Assembly: GCA_937890005.1 (NCBI GenBank)
Contig: CALBZA010000074.1
Span: forward strand, 4,651 to 68,650
Source of the DNA: an uncultured Verrucomicrobia subdivision 3 bacterium
Lineage (GTDB): Bacteria > Verrucomicrobiota > Verrucomicrobiia > Limisphaerales > DASXHY01
Length of the DNA: 64,000 nt
Reading direction: 5' to 3'
The notes under the pieces were generated by a model. It had not been told where the DNA came from and did no database searches. It was given only the letters and a program-made list of their open reading frames with translations. Numbering within the stretch: position 1 is the first letter of the stretch; each line of letters opens with the position of its first letter. Shown piece after piece: positions 16,856-26,006 of this stretch. Position numbers and translations under genes: made by a program.

Positions 16856-17569
16856 ATGATTATTGCGCCGTCGCTGCTTGCTTCCGATTACACCCGATTC
16901 GGGAAGGAAGCGATCCGTGCCGGCGGTTCGGGTGCGGACTGGCTGCATCTGGACATCATGGACGGCCACTTCGTTCCGAACATTTCTTTCGGCCCGGCAT
17001 TGGTCGGCACACTTCGTCCGCTCACGAAGATTTTCTTCGACGTTCACCTGATGTGTTCCAAGCCGGAGATTCTGCTGGAGCCGTTTGCGCAGGCCGGCGC
17101 AAATCAGATGACGATTCATGTGGAACTGGGTGATCAGGTCACGCCGTTGATCTGGAAGATCAAGAAGCTCGGCAAAAAAGTCGGCCTCGCGATCAATCCA
17201 CCGACTGCCATCTCGATGGTTCAGCCGCATCTGGATCAGGTGGACACCGTGCTCGTGATGACGGTCAATCCCGGTTTCGGCGGGCAGGAGTTTATTTACG
17301 AGACACTGCCGAAAATTCAGCAGGTTGCGGCGTGGCGTCGGGATCGCGGATTGAATTATCACATCGAAGTCGATGGCGGCATCAACTTTCAGACCGCTCC
17401 GGAATGTGCCCGGGCCGGTGCCGATGCGTTCGTGAGCGGAACGACGTTGTTCAAGCAGCGAAGCCTTCGCGGTGCGGTGTCGAAGATGCGGAAAGTTCTC
17501 CTCTCCGCGCAGTCCCAGTCGAAAACGAAAATTTCTGTCGATAACAGCAACAACCTCCAACTTCTTTAA
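16856..17569 (+). CDS. rpe: Ribulose-phosphate 3-epimerase
   Basis: A 237-aa TIM-barrel enzyme interconverting D-ribulose 5-phosphate and D-xylulose 5-phosphate (pentose phosphate pathway, Calvin cycle). ATG 16856 gives the standard start MIIAPSLLASD. Key parts: WLHLDIMDGHFVPN (metal His and Asp), FFDVHLMCSKPE (His), VLVMTVNPGFGGQEF, and IEVDGGINFQTAPECARAGADAFVSG with the second catalytic Asp and the phosphate-binding loop. The stop codon at 17567-17569 abuts the ATG of the phosphohexomutase gene, so the two are almost certainly cotranscribed and probably coupled. Confidence 0.95.
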   Translation: MIIAPSLLASDYTRFGKEAIRAGGSGADWLHLDIMDGHFVPNISFGPALVGTLRPLTKIFFDVHLMCSKPEILLEPFAQAGANQMTIHVELGDQVTPLIWKIKKLGKKVGLAINPPTAISMVQPHLDQVDTVLVMTVNPGFGGQEFIYETLPKIQQVAAWRRDRGLNYHIEVDGGINFQTAPECARAGADAFVSGTTLFKQRSLRGAVSKMRKVLLSAQSQSKTKISVDNSNNLQLL

Positions 17570-18988
17570 ATGGGAAAAATCACCTTCGGAACCGATGGAT
17601 GGCGATCTGTGATCGCTGAGGATTTCACGTTCGCCAATGTCGCGCGCGTCTCACAGGCGGCGGCCGATTTCTGGAAGGCAAACCCGGTCAACGGAACCGA
17701 GCAGAAGATCATCGTTGGATACGACCGCCGTTTCTTTTCGGATCGATTCGCGCAGATCGCGGCGGAGGTGATGGCGGCAAACGATTTTCAAGTGGTTCTC
17801 ACTCCTGCCCCGACGCCCACACCCGCCATCTCGTATGCCGTCAAACAGCAGAAGGCGCTGGGCGGCGTGATGATCACCGCGAGCCACAATCCGCCATCGT
17901 TCAACGGCTTCAAGCTGAAGTCATATTACGGCGGTTCAAGTGACCCTGAGACGTGCAAGGGAGTGGAAAGCTATCTCGACAAAAATCCCGTGAAGAGCCA
18001 GCCGCTGGCCGATGCGGTGAAGTCAAAGCGCGTTCAGATCAGGAACATCAAGCCCGCGCACTATGCGGCGATCAAGAAGCTGGTCGATTTCAAGCTGATC
18101 GCGAAATCGAAGCTGCGTTTTGCCCATGAGGCGTTATTCGGTGTTGGCGCGGGCTGTTTTGAAGAGCTGCTCGCCGGAACGACTTGCAAGGTCACGACGC
18201 TGAATGCGACGCACGATCCTTTCTTCGGCGGCATCAATCCCGAGCCAATCGAAAAGAATTACGTTCGCAGCGCCGCGTTCCTGAAAAAGAATCCGCACGA
18301 CATATGCCTGGTCACTGATGGCGATGCTGACCGCGTTGGCGGAATGGACGGCCGCGGAAATTATCTTTCAACCCATCAGATCATCTGCCTGTTGCTGCAA
18401 CATCTCGTGCGCAACCGCGATGAAAAGGGCCGCGTGGTGAAGGCGCTGACAACCACGTCGATGGTGGACAAGATGTGTTCGGCGTTCGGACTTGAGCTGG
18501 TGGAAACAGGCGTTGGTTTCAAGTATGTCTGCGCCGAAATGATCAAAGGCGGCGTATTGCTCGGTGCTGAAGAAAGCGGCGGGATTGGATTCCCCGGTCA
18601 CATTCCTGAGCGCGATGGCATTGCAGCCGGATTGTTCCTGCTGGAAATGCTCGCGATGGAAAAGACTTCGGTGAACAAGTTGACTGCCGCGCTGGAAAAA
18701 CAGTTTGGAACGCATCGATACGGCCGCATCGACACGCATTTCCCGCTCGAAAAACGTCCGCTGCTCATGGAGTTCCTGAAGAACAATCCGCCCGCAAAAC
18801 TTCTGCGCTCGCCTGTCGCTGAAGTGAAAAGCTATGACGGCGTGAAGTTCGTCGCCAATGACACGTCGTGGCTGATGCTGCGCGGTTCTGGAACGGAACC
18901 GATTCTGCGCATCTACGCCGAGGCGAAGACCGATGCGGACGCGCAGAAGCTGCTCAAGCTCGGAGTGGAACTTACGAAGAAAGTCTGA
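17570..18988 (+). CDS. Phosphoglucomutase/phosphomannomutase family protein
   Basis: A 472-aa alpha-D-phosphohexomutase with the four expected boxes: phosphoserine loop TASHNPPSFNGFK (about residues 100-112), metal loop VTDGDADRVGGMD (about 247-259), sugar-specificity loop GAEESGGIGFPGHIP (about 325-339), and the phosphate-binding RGSGTEPILRIY near the C-terminus. The start is fixed by zero spacing to rpe. It should interconvert hexose 1- and 6-phosphates; whether glucose, mannose or glucosamine is preferred cannot be read from the motifs. It may feed cell-envelope precursors together with glmS at 53.8 kb. Confidence 0.88.
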   Translation: MGKITFGTDGWRSVIAEDFTFANVARVSQAAADFWKANPVNGTEQKIIVGYDRRFFSDRFAQIAAEVMAANDFQVVLTPAPTPTPAISYAVKQQKALGGVMITASHNPPSFNGFKLKSYYGGSSDPETCKGVESYLDKNPVKSQPLADAVKSKRVQIRNIKPAHYAAIKKLVDFKLIAKSKLRFAHEALFGVGAGCFEELLAGTTCKVTTLNATHDPFFGGINPEPIEKNYVRSAAFLKKNPHDICLVTDGDADRVGGMDGRGNYLSTHQIICLLLQHLVRNRDEKGRVVKALTTTSMVDKMCSAFGLELVETGVGFKYVCAEMIKGGVLLGAEESGGIGFPGHIPERDGIAAGLFLLEMLAMEKTSVNKLTAALEKQFGTHRYGRIDTHFPLEKRPLLMEFLKNNPPAKLLRSPVAEVKSYDGVKFVANDTSWLMLRGSGTEPILRIYAEAKTDADAQKLLKLGVELTKKV

Positions 18989-19075
18989 GCGAAAGCCGGC
19001 TGGCTCGGCAGGGCAGCTCCACAGAAAAAGCAAGCTGACCGTTGAGGCCGCCGCGGGTCCGGTTATCCTCGGATC

Positions 19076-20470
19076 ATGTTGAAAACGCTCGTGAAATCCT
19101 GGTGGCGGCTTGTTGCGATTGCCGTTCTTTTTCCGGCTCCGTTGATTTTTGCCGGGGAAATCATCACGGTCAGATCGTTGTCCGAGCTCGCAGAAGTTTC
19201 GGCGCGTGACGGTCAGAATGTAAAGCTTGAGCCGGGCGTTTACCGCATGGCGGATTATCTTACCGAGCCGGTCCTTCAACAGATTCGATCAGAGGTGAAC
19301 CGATCGGAACGTCGTCCGCCGGTTCCGATGTTCCTCTTTCGCGGCAACAGCAATCGTTTTGATTTCACCGGCGTGACGATTGAGATCGATACGTCGCTTT
19401 ACCCGAAACTTCCGACGCCGAGCTACATTCGATGCATCATCATCGGCGGAAACGGAAATCATCTGGACGGGCTCGCCATTCGAAATACAGGACCGGAGAG
19501 AGGCAGCGGCGGGAACACGCTGTCCGTCGCCGGCTCCGGCAATGTGCTGGAAAACATCACGCTGCATGTGCGCGGTTCGTTCCCTTATGGATACGGCGAC
19601 CTTTTAGGCAAAGGCGGACCGAACCTCGTTGGGCTTCAGAAGCAGAGCGGCATTCAAGTGATTGGATCGAACACGATTTTACGGCGATGCCGGGTATTCA
19701 GTCGTGCGTTCGGCCACTGCTTCTATGTGCAGGGTGGCGAGAACAGCCGGCTGGAAGATTGTTACGCGGAGGGGGAAATGCGTCCGACGAGCGAAATGCT
19801 GCGCGAAACCAACGGACCTGCGTTCAATCTGAGATTCGCTTCGGTTTATGAGAATCGGGACGGCCGATACATGATCACGCCGGGTTACATGAAGAGTCTC
19901 GTCGAGGATGGCTTCAGGACGTATGGAAACGCTGGAAACATCACGCTGATCAACTGCACCGCTGTAAACACACGAGCTGGATTTGAAATCGGCGCACGGG
20001 ATGACAGTCCGGGAAAGACGCTGGTCGAAGGCTGCGTGGCGCGTGGGTGCGAGCGTGCCTTTCTTCTTGGGTCGCATGTCATTGTGCGACGGAGCCGCGG
20101 CGACGCGTGTTACGGACCGCTGCTTTACCTTCGCGGCGGCAGGGATTCCGACATCGAACTGGAACTCGCGCCGGAGATGTCGAACTTCACCGTGCATACC
20201 ATTGCAACGATTGCCGGCACGAATCATAGCGTCCGCCTGTTTTCCAATGCAGCCGCACACAGCGTGCTGAAAGTGCCGATCCTGCTTGGATATGGAATGC
20301 CCGGCGCTGCTGAAATGGCCAGTCCGATTCGACCGGCGCCGGCGAAGAACATTCGTTTCAAGAATGAACTGCCCGGAGTGTCGGTGATTGTGAGCGATTC
20401 TGCAATCGACTGCGATGTTCAGTCGGCCGGAAAGGTGTTGAAGGATTCCAACCTGCGGAAGTTGCCGTAG
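19076..20470 (+). CDS. Secreted right-handed beta-helix protein
   Basis: A 464-aa exported protein with a signal peptide (LVAIAVLFPAPLIFAGE, cleavage about residue 27). The mature part starts with a strand-rich entry segment (ITVRSLSELAEVSARDGQ, KLEPGVYRM) and then repeated short coils with Asn/Gly turns (GNGNHLDGLAIRNTG, GSGNVLENITLHVRG, GSNTILRRCRVFSRA, ENSRLEDCYAEG, GNITLINCTAVN) typical of a parallel beta-helix, the fold of pectate lyases and related polysaccharide-binding or -cleaving enzymes. I see no recognisable catalytic set, so the role is open. It is convergent with the outer-membrane barrel gene. Confidence 0.7.
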   Translation: MLKTLVKSWWRLVAIAVLFPAPLIFAGEIITVRSLSELAEVSARDGQNVKLEPGVYRMADYLTEPVLQQIRSEVNRSERRPPVPMFLFRGNSNRFDFTGVTIEIDTSLYPKLPTPSYIRCIIIGGNGNHLDGLAIRNTGPERGSGGNTLSVAGSGNVLENITLHVRGSFPYGYGDLLGKGGPNLVGLQKQSGIQVIGSNTILRRCRVFSRAFGHCFYVQGGENSRLEDCYAEGEMRPTSEMLRETNGPAFNLRFASVYENRDGRYMITPGYMKSLVEDGFRTYGNAGNITLINCTAVNTRAGFEIGARDDSPGKTLVEGCVARGCERAFLLGSHVIVRRSRGDACYGPLLYLRGGRDSDIELELAPEMSNFTVHTIATIAGTNHSVRLFSNAAAHSVLKVPILLGYGMPGAAEMASPIRPAPAKNIRFKNELPGVSVIVSDSAIDCDVQSAGKVLKDSNLRKLP

Positions 20471-20492
20471 GGGGCAGTTGAGCGCGCTTTGT

Positions 20493-20515
20493 GCGGGTCG
20501 CGGGGCGCAACCCGC
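20493..20515. terminator. Possible hairpin between convergent genes
   Basis: GCGGGT (20493-20498) pairs with ACCCGC (20510-20515) across an 11-base GC-rich loop, lying between two convergent genes. There is no T run, so it is only a weak candidate. Confidence 0.25.
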
Positions 20516-20547
20516 GTCCAAGGCGGGCGCGTTCCCCGTCACTCGCT

Positions 20548-21822
20548 TTATTGGAAAGTGTATTTCAATCCGAGCGCCACAAGATGCCGGTCGTATTCGC
20601 GACCGCTGGCGTTGCTGTTCAGCGTGATGCCTTTTTCGTGAACATAGGAAGCTTCGGCGCTGAAATGTTTATCGACGCTGTAATTCACAAACGCGCTCGC
20701 TGAGATCACCCAGTCGTCCCGCTTTGTCGGCTGACGAAAATCGGTGTTGTATCCACGTCCGCCCACACCAACCGTCCAGTGCTCATCGAGTTTGTGCCGC
20801 AAGGTCAGGTCGTAGGTGCCGTCCTGATAGGTCGCGCGCCCGGATGATCCCGGTTGTTCAAAGCGTTTTGCCGAGAGTGTCAGCGTATTTGCGGGGGAAA
20901 GTGTTGCTGTCAGCGAAGCATCAACGAAGAGATTCCAGCGTTGCAACCCGCCGAAGCCGCTCGCCACGTGATTGCGAAATTCGCGGAATTCCGGGCCGAT
21001 CGTGACATTCGCCTTCAACCACGAAAGCGGTCTGCCTTCGATTCCAAACAGCACGCGGTGAAAGCTGCTGTCGTAGTGAACATCATTTCCGAGAAAGGCT
21101 TCCTGATGCTGGACGCCATAACGGTATCCGGCGACCAGCGCAAAACTGTTCGTCTGGAAGTAACGCCCCAGATCGGCCCCGAATGTGAATTCATCACGAT
21201 CCGCGAAATTCTGATATCCCGCGGTGTTGCGATGTTCCATCTGGAAGTCGTGGATGTAAATCGTTGCGACCGGACGCATGAACCAGTTCCCGAATTGTTG
21301 CGTCACGAAAATGCTGTCACGAATCACCGTGGCATCGCGCCGATCGCGCACGATCGGTGCTCCAGTCGCGGGCGCGCCGCCTTCGCCGGTCCAGGTCGGT
21401 CCGAGGGAACTGCCATCGATCTTCACCACCGAGCCGACGATTTTGTAGCTCGAATTTTCCGATTTGCCGGCGAGGTTCAGCGTGACCCGATGCAAAAAGA
21501 AATCTTCCGAACTTTCCGAATGAAAAAGATGCGCCTCAGGACTGTAGTTCACCGTCAGACCCAGCAGCGACGCCGGCTTCCAGTTCAGACCGACTGAAGG
21601 CAGAAAGCTGGTGACGAACGAACTTCGGTTCGCTTTATCCGTTTTGGACTGGAGGAAGACATTGCTGTCGAACGTTTCCTTCACCGCCGCAGTGCCTGTG
21701 ACTTTCCAGGTCCGGGAACTGGAACCACTCCCATCGGAGGCGTGCAGAGAGTTTGAAATCAGCGTCGCGACGGCGATGTGAACGCATCGATTCAGGAACG
21801 CACAATTCGTTCTTCTTTTCAC
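20548..21822 (-). CDS. Outer-membrane beta-barrel protein (BBP2-like)
   Basis: A 424-aa protein. I place the start at GTG 21822 (then KRRTNCAFLNRCVHIAVATLISNSLHA), because this gives a basic start, hydrophobic core and SLHAS cleavage; the upstream frame overlaps a divergent lipoprotein gene. The mature part alternates polar and aromatic residues in about 16 strands and ends in LGLKYTFQ, a typical barrel C-terminus. TAAVKETFDSNVFL and the strand pattern resemble putative beta-barrel porin family 2 proteins often tied to exopolysaccharide export. No plug or TonB box is seen. Its ligand is unknown. Only 65 bases separate it from the lipoprotein start. Confidence 0.75.
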   Translation of the reverse strand: MKRRTNCAFLNRCVHIAVATLISNSLHASDGSGSSSRTWKVTGTAAVKETFDSNVFLQSKTDKANRSSFVTSFLPSVGLNWKPASLLGLTVNYSPEAHLFHSESSEDFFLHRVTLNLAGKSENSSYKIVGSVVKIDGSSLGPTWTGEGGAPATGAPIVRDRRDATVIRDSIFVTQQFGNWFMRPVATIYIHDFQMEHRNTAGYQNFADRDEFTFGADLGRYFQTNSFALVAGYRYGVQHQEAFLGNDVHYDSSFHRVLFGIEGRPLSWLKANVTIGPEFREFRNHVASGFGGLQRWNLFVDASLTATLSPANTLTLSAKRFEQPGSSGRATYQDGTYDLTLRHKLDEHWTVGVGGRGYNTDFRQPTKRDDWVISASAFVNYSVDKHFSAEASYVHEKGITLNSNASGREYDRHLVALGLKYTFQ

Positions 21823-21887
21823 GATAATGAAACGTTCTTGCAACAGGAATTGGGCGCGGCATAGTTCGCATCCATCAGCCGACTTGT

Positions 21888-22058
21888 ATGAAGATCGCGA
21901 ACTGCTCCTGTCTTGTACTGTTGTTTTGTGTGGCTGCCGTTTTGGCAGGATGCACCGCTCCAGGAAAATCGATTGCCACGAACGGAAATGAACTGCCGAT
22001 GGCTGGCGAAGTGGCCTCGACGGGCTGGACGCGCGCATTGCCCGGCGACGAACTTTGA
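21888..22058 (+). CDS. Small lipoprotein, 56 aa
   Basis: ATG 21888 to TGA 22058. The protein starts MKIANCSCLVLLFCVAAVLA and is followed by GCTAPGKS, a clear lipobox (Leu-Ala-Gly-Cys, Cys22) after a hydrophobic signal. The 35-residue mature tail (IATNGNELPMAGEVASTGWT then RALPGDEL) is hydrophilic and not low-complexity. It should be lipid-anchored at the inner or outer membrane. It is divergently arranged with the barrel gene, sharing a 65-base promoter region, so the two could act together; that is inference. No homologue family is recognised. Confidence 0.6.
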   Translation: MKIANCSCLVLLFCVAAVLAGCTAPGKSIATNGNELPMAGEVASTGWTRALPGDEL

Positions 22059-22522
22059 TTTCGCCGCGTCCGACTTCTGTCTGAATGCTGTGCTTGCCCT
22101 GAATGATCGGAAACTGAACATGCCGTGACCATCATCGCGACGTTCGTCCGCTGCCGATAAACCTGAATTGCCAAAGTTCCAACTTCATTTGGGCGCAACT
22201 GAACACGCATCAGAATTGATGAAGCATTCAGTGAAGCGTGATGCTTGCATCTCCCTCTCTTCCGAGCGAAGCCGGAGGAAAGGGGTTGGGGAATCCCCTC
22301 TCCCTGACCCTCTCCCGTGCTTCACTGCGGAGCGAGGGAACATTTATGGTGCAGGTGTCCGATTGCGCCCACTCATTTGAGGTCAGCCGTTGAGCATTGA
22401 ATTGAATCTCGCGATTCTGCAAAGCGGATTGAATGGGCTTCCGCGATTGGAACTGGGAGGAAAGAAAGAAACCCGCGCCGTGCTGAATCAACACAACGCG
22501 GGTGCGTGAGAGGGAAGAAAAC
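22059..22522. other. 464-base spacer with repeat-like text and a weak leftward terminator
   Basis: No convincing gene. Bases about 22255-22340 contain runs such as GGGGAATCCCCTCTCCCTGA and CCTCTCCCGTGC that look like dispersed filler. At 22471-22503, ACCCGCG pairs with CGCGGGT around a 19-base loop, and reading leftward it is followed by a T-rich stretch (TTTCTTTCTTTCC). This would be a terminator for the minus-strand gene ending at 22523. Confidence 0.45.
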
Positions 22523-23206
22523 TTATGCCGCTTTTGCCTTGAGACCCGTGCGCAGAACCTTGAGCGCCTCGGGCATCTTGTAGTGGCGCTTCAGACCGAC
22601 TTCGCTGAGGACGCCTGCCGGAACGCGCGAGATGAATTCAGGGAAACTCCGTTCCACGCGATCGCGCAGCAGCTTTTGTCCGGTCTTCGACGCCCAGAAA
22701 TCCTCTTCAACTTTCGAAAGCGCGATGCCTGCCTCGTCGGGCCCGAGATTTTCGTGCTTGGCAAGCATCCAGATCAATTCCTTGTCGCCAGGCATGCAGA
22801 CGGGGAATGGGACAAACTTGGGTTTGATTTCCTGTTCTTCGGAAACTTCGGCGCCCGCGTTTGGATTGACTCTCACTTCACCGGTGAACTGCGAGCCGTC
22901 GGTCAGTGAAAGTTCGACCGTGAGCGTCTTTTCCTTTTTGTTCGGACGGACGGTGACGTCGCCATCGCCGAACGTTTCAGTCAGCTGACGCTTGACCTCG
23001 TCGATGCTTTTCGGTTCGAGATCGGGGATTTCCAGTTTCTGGCAGAATTTTTCAAATGCGCTGACGCGGGCGGTTGCCTTGAGTTCGCTTTCGACCGCGC
23101 CGTAAATCTTGTCGGCGAGCTTGGGATCATGCGTCGCCTTGGGGAGAACGCGTTTGAGGAGTTCGAGCAATTGAGCTTCGGTTGCTTTCTTCGGTTCTTT
23201 TTTCAT
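22523..23206 (-). CDS. Conserved-looking hypothetical protein, 227 aa
   Basis: Starts MKKEPKKATEAQLLELLK at ATG 23206. The first 80 residues are helical and charged (LPKATHDPKLADKIYGAV, FEKFCQKLEIPDLEP). Residues about 85-130 form beta strands (DVTVRPNKKEKTLTVELSL, QFTGEVRVNP). The last 100 are helical again (LIWMLAKHENLGPDEAG, ALSKVEEDFWASKTGQKLL, VPAGVLSEVGLKRHYK). No membrane segment or known active site is visible and I cannot name a family. The balanced composition and downstream hairpin support a real monocistronic gene. Function unknown. Confidence 0.6.
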   Translation of the reverse strand: MKKEPKKATEAQLLELLKRVLPKATHDPKLADKIYGAVESELKATARVSAFEKFCQKLEIPDLEPKSIDEVKRQLTETFGDGDVTVRPNKKEKTLTVELSLTDGSQFTGEVRVNPNAGAEVSEEQEIKPKFVPFPVCMPGDKELIWMLAKHENLGPDEAGIALSKVEEDFWASKTGQKLLRDRVERSFPEFISRVPAGVLSEVGLKRHYKMPEALKVLRTGLKAKAA

Positions 23207-23350
23207 CGTGAAATAGGAAGGTCATTTTGTGCCAAAGCTGGAAGCGCGGAGCAATGGTGAAGAGAGGGGAATCTTCGATTTTATTTGATTCAAAGCTCAA
23301 GGGAGCACGCCAGGAGATGGCGGGGCAGCTGGAAGATGAAGAAAGGACTA

Positions 23351-23590
23351 AACCACGGATGAACACCGAGGAACACGGATGAGGGGAAATTTAGTTCGGT
23401 CGTTCCGGGAATTTTACGGCTGGGAAGAAGACATCGATGCAACGGGTGCTGACCCGAACGGATTCCAAACCCGGACCCGCCCATTCCAATAGTGGATTTT
23501 CATCCGTGTCCATCGGTGTTCATCCGTGGTTAAAAAAGTCGTTCAAAGGAATGCTCGAAGTGAGCTCAGCCACGGATAGAAACGAATGAG
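23351..23590. repeat. 10-bp word repeats, inverted pair plus remnant
   Basis: Three runs in the 408-base spacer 23207-23614: AACCACGGATGAACACC... at 23351-23384, the opposite strand CATCCGTGTCCATCGGTGTT... at 23501-23531, and a decayed AGCCACGGATAG copy at 23568-23590. No gene was found in this spacer. Confidence 0.7.
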
Positions 23591-23614
23591 ACTGATTCGG
23601 GCGGGGCAACTCAA

Positions 23615-25036
23615 TTATCGCAACACGCTTTGAAAATAAGCTTCAATCGCCTTCGCCGCTTTCTTTCCGTCGCCCATCGCCAGAATCACCGTCGCAGCGC
23701 CGCGCACAATGTCACCCCCGGCAAAGACGCCGGGCAGACTGGTCATTCCGTTTTCGTCCACCACAAGGTTTCCATGCCGGTTCAATTTCAGTTCCGGACA
23801 GGTGGCGGTGAGAAGCGGATTTGCGCGTGTGCCGATGGCGACAACCACGGTGTCGCACGGGAGGATGAATTCTGATCCGGGAACCGGTTCAGGCCGGGCA
23901 CGGCCGGAGGCGTCCGGTTCACCAAGTTTCATTTGAATGCACTTGAGTCCGGTGACCCAGCGTTTGTCGTCGCCGACCACTTCGACCGGCGCGGTAAGGA
24001 AATGGAATGTCACGCCTTCGTCTTTTGCGTGATGCACTTCTTCAGCTCGGGCGGGCAATTCATCCGCGGTTCGGCGATAGACAATCATCGCCTCGGCACC
24101 AAGCCGTTTTGCAGTGCGGACGGCGTCCATCGCGACATTGCCTCCGCCGACAACGGCGACGCGTTTGCCTTTCAACACCGGGGTGTCGGAATTCGGAAAC
24201 TGGTATGCCGCCATCAGATTGATGCGCGTGAGATATTCGTTCGCGGAATAAACGCCCTTCAGGTTTTCGCCCGGGACATTCATGAACACCGGAAGACCGG
24301 CGCCGTTTGCGATGAATATTGCGTCGAACCGCTCACGCAATTCCGGCAGCGTGTAGGTGCGGCCGATGATCACATTGCATTCGATTTTGACGCCGAGTTC
24401 ACGGAGACGATCCACCTCCTGGGCGACGATTGCCTTGGGCAGACGGAATTCGGGAATGCCATAGACGAGCACGCCGCCGGGCTTGTGAAGTGCTTCGTAG
24501 ATTGTGACCTCGTGGCCCATTTTTGCGAGTTCACCCGCGGCGGTCAGTCCGGCCGGGCCCGATCCCACCACGGCGACTTTCTTTCCAGTCGATTTGATTT
24601 CGACTTTGGGCAGTTGATCCCGATGCTTTCGCGCCCAGTCAGCGACGTAGCGTTCGAGATAACCGATTCCGACCGGCAGGCCTTTGTTGCCGCGCACGCA
24701 TTCCGCTTCGCACTGATTTTCCTGCGGACACACGCGGCCGGTCACGGCGGGAAGGGCGTTGTCGCAAAGAAGACTTTGAGCCGCCTCGGCGATTTTTCCT
24801 TTCGAAAGCAGGTCAATGAACGTGCGGATGTTCACGCCCACGGGACAGCCGCTCACACATTTGGGATCTTTGCACTGAAGACAGCGGTCGGCTTCAAGCA
24901 GGGCGAGCTGTTCGGTGAAACCGAGGTTGACCTCTTCGAAGTTGGCAGAGCGATCAGTCGGATTCTGTTCCGGCATTTTCTGCCGTTGAATCTGGAGACG
25001 TTGCTTTGTGGTGATGCGTTCGGGGGAAGCGTTCAT
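23615..25036 (-). CDS. FAD/Fe-S NAD(P)-dependent oxidoreductase, GltD / NfnB / SudA type
   Basis: A 473-aa protein; ATG 25036 (MNASPERITT) overlaps the stop of the upstream gene by four bases, so the two are coupled. N-terminal cluster region CLQCKDPKCVSGCPVGV and CPQENQCEAECV bind two [4Fe-4S] clusters. Then come an FAD fold (VAVVGSGPAGLTAAGELA), an NAD(P) fold (VAVVGGGNVAMDAVRTA), YRRTADELPAR and a C-terminal FAD motif (LPGVFAGGDIVRGAATV). Length and the paired upstream subunit fit NfnB/SudA (bifurcating NADH-ferredoxin:NADP oxidoreductase or sulfide dehydrogenase) better than a lone glutamate synthase small subunit, as no gltB is adjacent. Confidence 0.82.
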   Translation of the reverse strand: MNASPERITTKQRLQIQRQKMPEQNPTDRSANFEEVNLGFTEQLALLEADRCLQCKDPKCVSGCPVGVNIRTFIDLLSKGKIAEAAQSLLCDNALPAVTGRVCPQENQCEAECVRGNKGLPVGIGYLERYVADWARKHRDQLPKVEIKSTGKKVAVVGSGPAGLTAAGELAKMGHEVTIYEALHKPGGVLVYGIPEFRLPKAIVAQEVDRLRELGVKIECNVIIGRTYTLPELRERFDAIFIANGAGLPVFMNVPGENLKGVYSANEYLTRINLMAAYQFPNSDTPVLKGKRVAVVGGGNVAMDAVRTAKRLGAEAMIVYRRTADELPARAEEVHHAKDEGVTFHFLTAPVEVVGDDKRWVTGLKCIQMKLGEPDASGRARPEPVPGSEFILPCDTVVVAIGTRANPLLTATCPELKLNRHGNLVVDENGMTSLPGVFAGGDIVRGAATVILAMGDGKKAAKAIEAYFQSVLR

Positions 25037-25875
25037 GCGGATTGTTTTTCCAGCCGGCACGTTCCGGCGGCGCAGGCATTGGCCTGTTGCTCGAATTCGC
25101 GATAGGTCGAAAGCCGGTCCTGCAATTCGTCGAAATCAACCAGATGCCCGTCAAACTCCGGGCCGTCCACACAGGCGAACCGCGTTTCCTTCCCAAGGCT
25201 CACGCGACATCCACCACACATGCCGGTGCCATCGATCATCACCGGGTTGAGCGATACAATCGTGCGAACGCCAAACGGACGGGTGAGATTCGCCACAGCG
25301 CGCATCATCGGAACCGGACCGACCGCGTAAACGATGTCGATGCCGCCGCGTTCAAGAAATTCCTTCGCCGCGTCCGTCACGAAACCTTTGCGCCCGTAAC
25401 TGCCGTCATCGGTGCAGACCACGACATCGCCGAGCCGTTTCAATTCCGATTCAAAAATCACCCATTCGCGCGAGCGTCCGCCAATGATGCTCGTCACATG
25501 AACATTTCGTTCGTGAAGCCCCTGTGCGATGGGATGAACCACAGCCGTTCCGACACCGCCGCCGATGCAGAGCGCACGGCCGGAATCGATCAATTCGGTG
25601 GCGTGTCCCAATGGGCCGGCGACGTCGCGGATCGATTCACCGGGTTCCAACGCCACGAGATCACGCGTGCTTTTGCCAACGGCCTGAATGACGAGTGCGA
25701 TGGAGCCGGCGGAAGGATTGGCATCGGCGATCGTGAGCGGAATGCGTTCGGAATTTTCCGCGAGGTGAACGATGACGAACTGCCCGGGCTTGCGGATTTG
25801 AGCGATGCGAGGCGCGAGAACATCCAGGCGGGTGACGTTCGGACTGAGCTGCTGCTTTCGCAGAATGGTATGCAT
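25033..25875 (-). CDS. FAD/[2Fe-2S] subunit, NfnA / SudB type
   Basis: A 280-aa protein; ATG 25875 (MHTILRKQQLSPN) is preferred to an upstream TTG. An FAD-binding barrel (KPGQFVIVHLAENSERIPLT), NAD-binding part (ALCIGGGVGTAVVHPIA, IVYAVGPVPMM) and a C-terminal [2Fe-2S] site (GTGMCGGCRVSL, TRFACVDGPEFDGH) are in the usual order of dihydroorotate dehydrogenase electron-transfer-like subunits. Its length and fusion-free arrangement directly before an NfnB/SudA-type subunit suggest a heterodimer that moves electrons between NADH, NADPH and ferredoxin. The last residues (ACAAGTCRLEKQ) add two extra cysteines of unknown use. Confidence 0.82.
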   Translation of the reverse strand: MHTILRKQQLSPNVTRLDVLAPRIAQIRKPGQFVIVHLAENSERIPLTIADANPSAGSIALVIQAVGKSTRDLVALEPGESIRDVAGPLGHATELIDSGRALCIGGGVGTAVVHPIAQGLHERNVHVTSIIGGRSREWVIFESELKRLGDVVVCTDDGSYGRKGFVTDAAKEFLERGGIDIVYAVGPVPMMRAVANLTRPFGVRTIVSLNPVMIDGTGMCGGCRVSLGKETRFACVDGPEFDGHLVDFDELQDRLSTYREFEQQANACAAGTCRLEKQSA

Positions 25876-26006
25876 CGATGGAAGATTTGCGCTTTCATCC
25901 GCGAGCGGCTGTTCCGCAATTGCCAAAAGGTGAACCTATCTTGGCGTTCAGTGCCAAACGGGTTTTGACACCCGGCGGCAAACCGGCTTTGCTACGCGCG
26001 ATCCCT

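Noticed and set aside
23351..23590. CRISPR array
   Set aside because: Repeat units are only about 10 bases with no spacers of regular length, and no cas genes exist in the window.
23933..25105. 390-codon plus-strand frame opposite the GltD/NfnB-type gene
   Set aside because: Mirror frame created by strong codon bias; composition is Arg/His-rich with no motifs.
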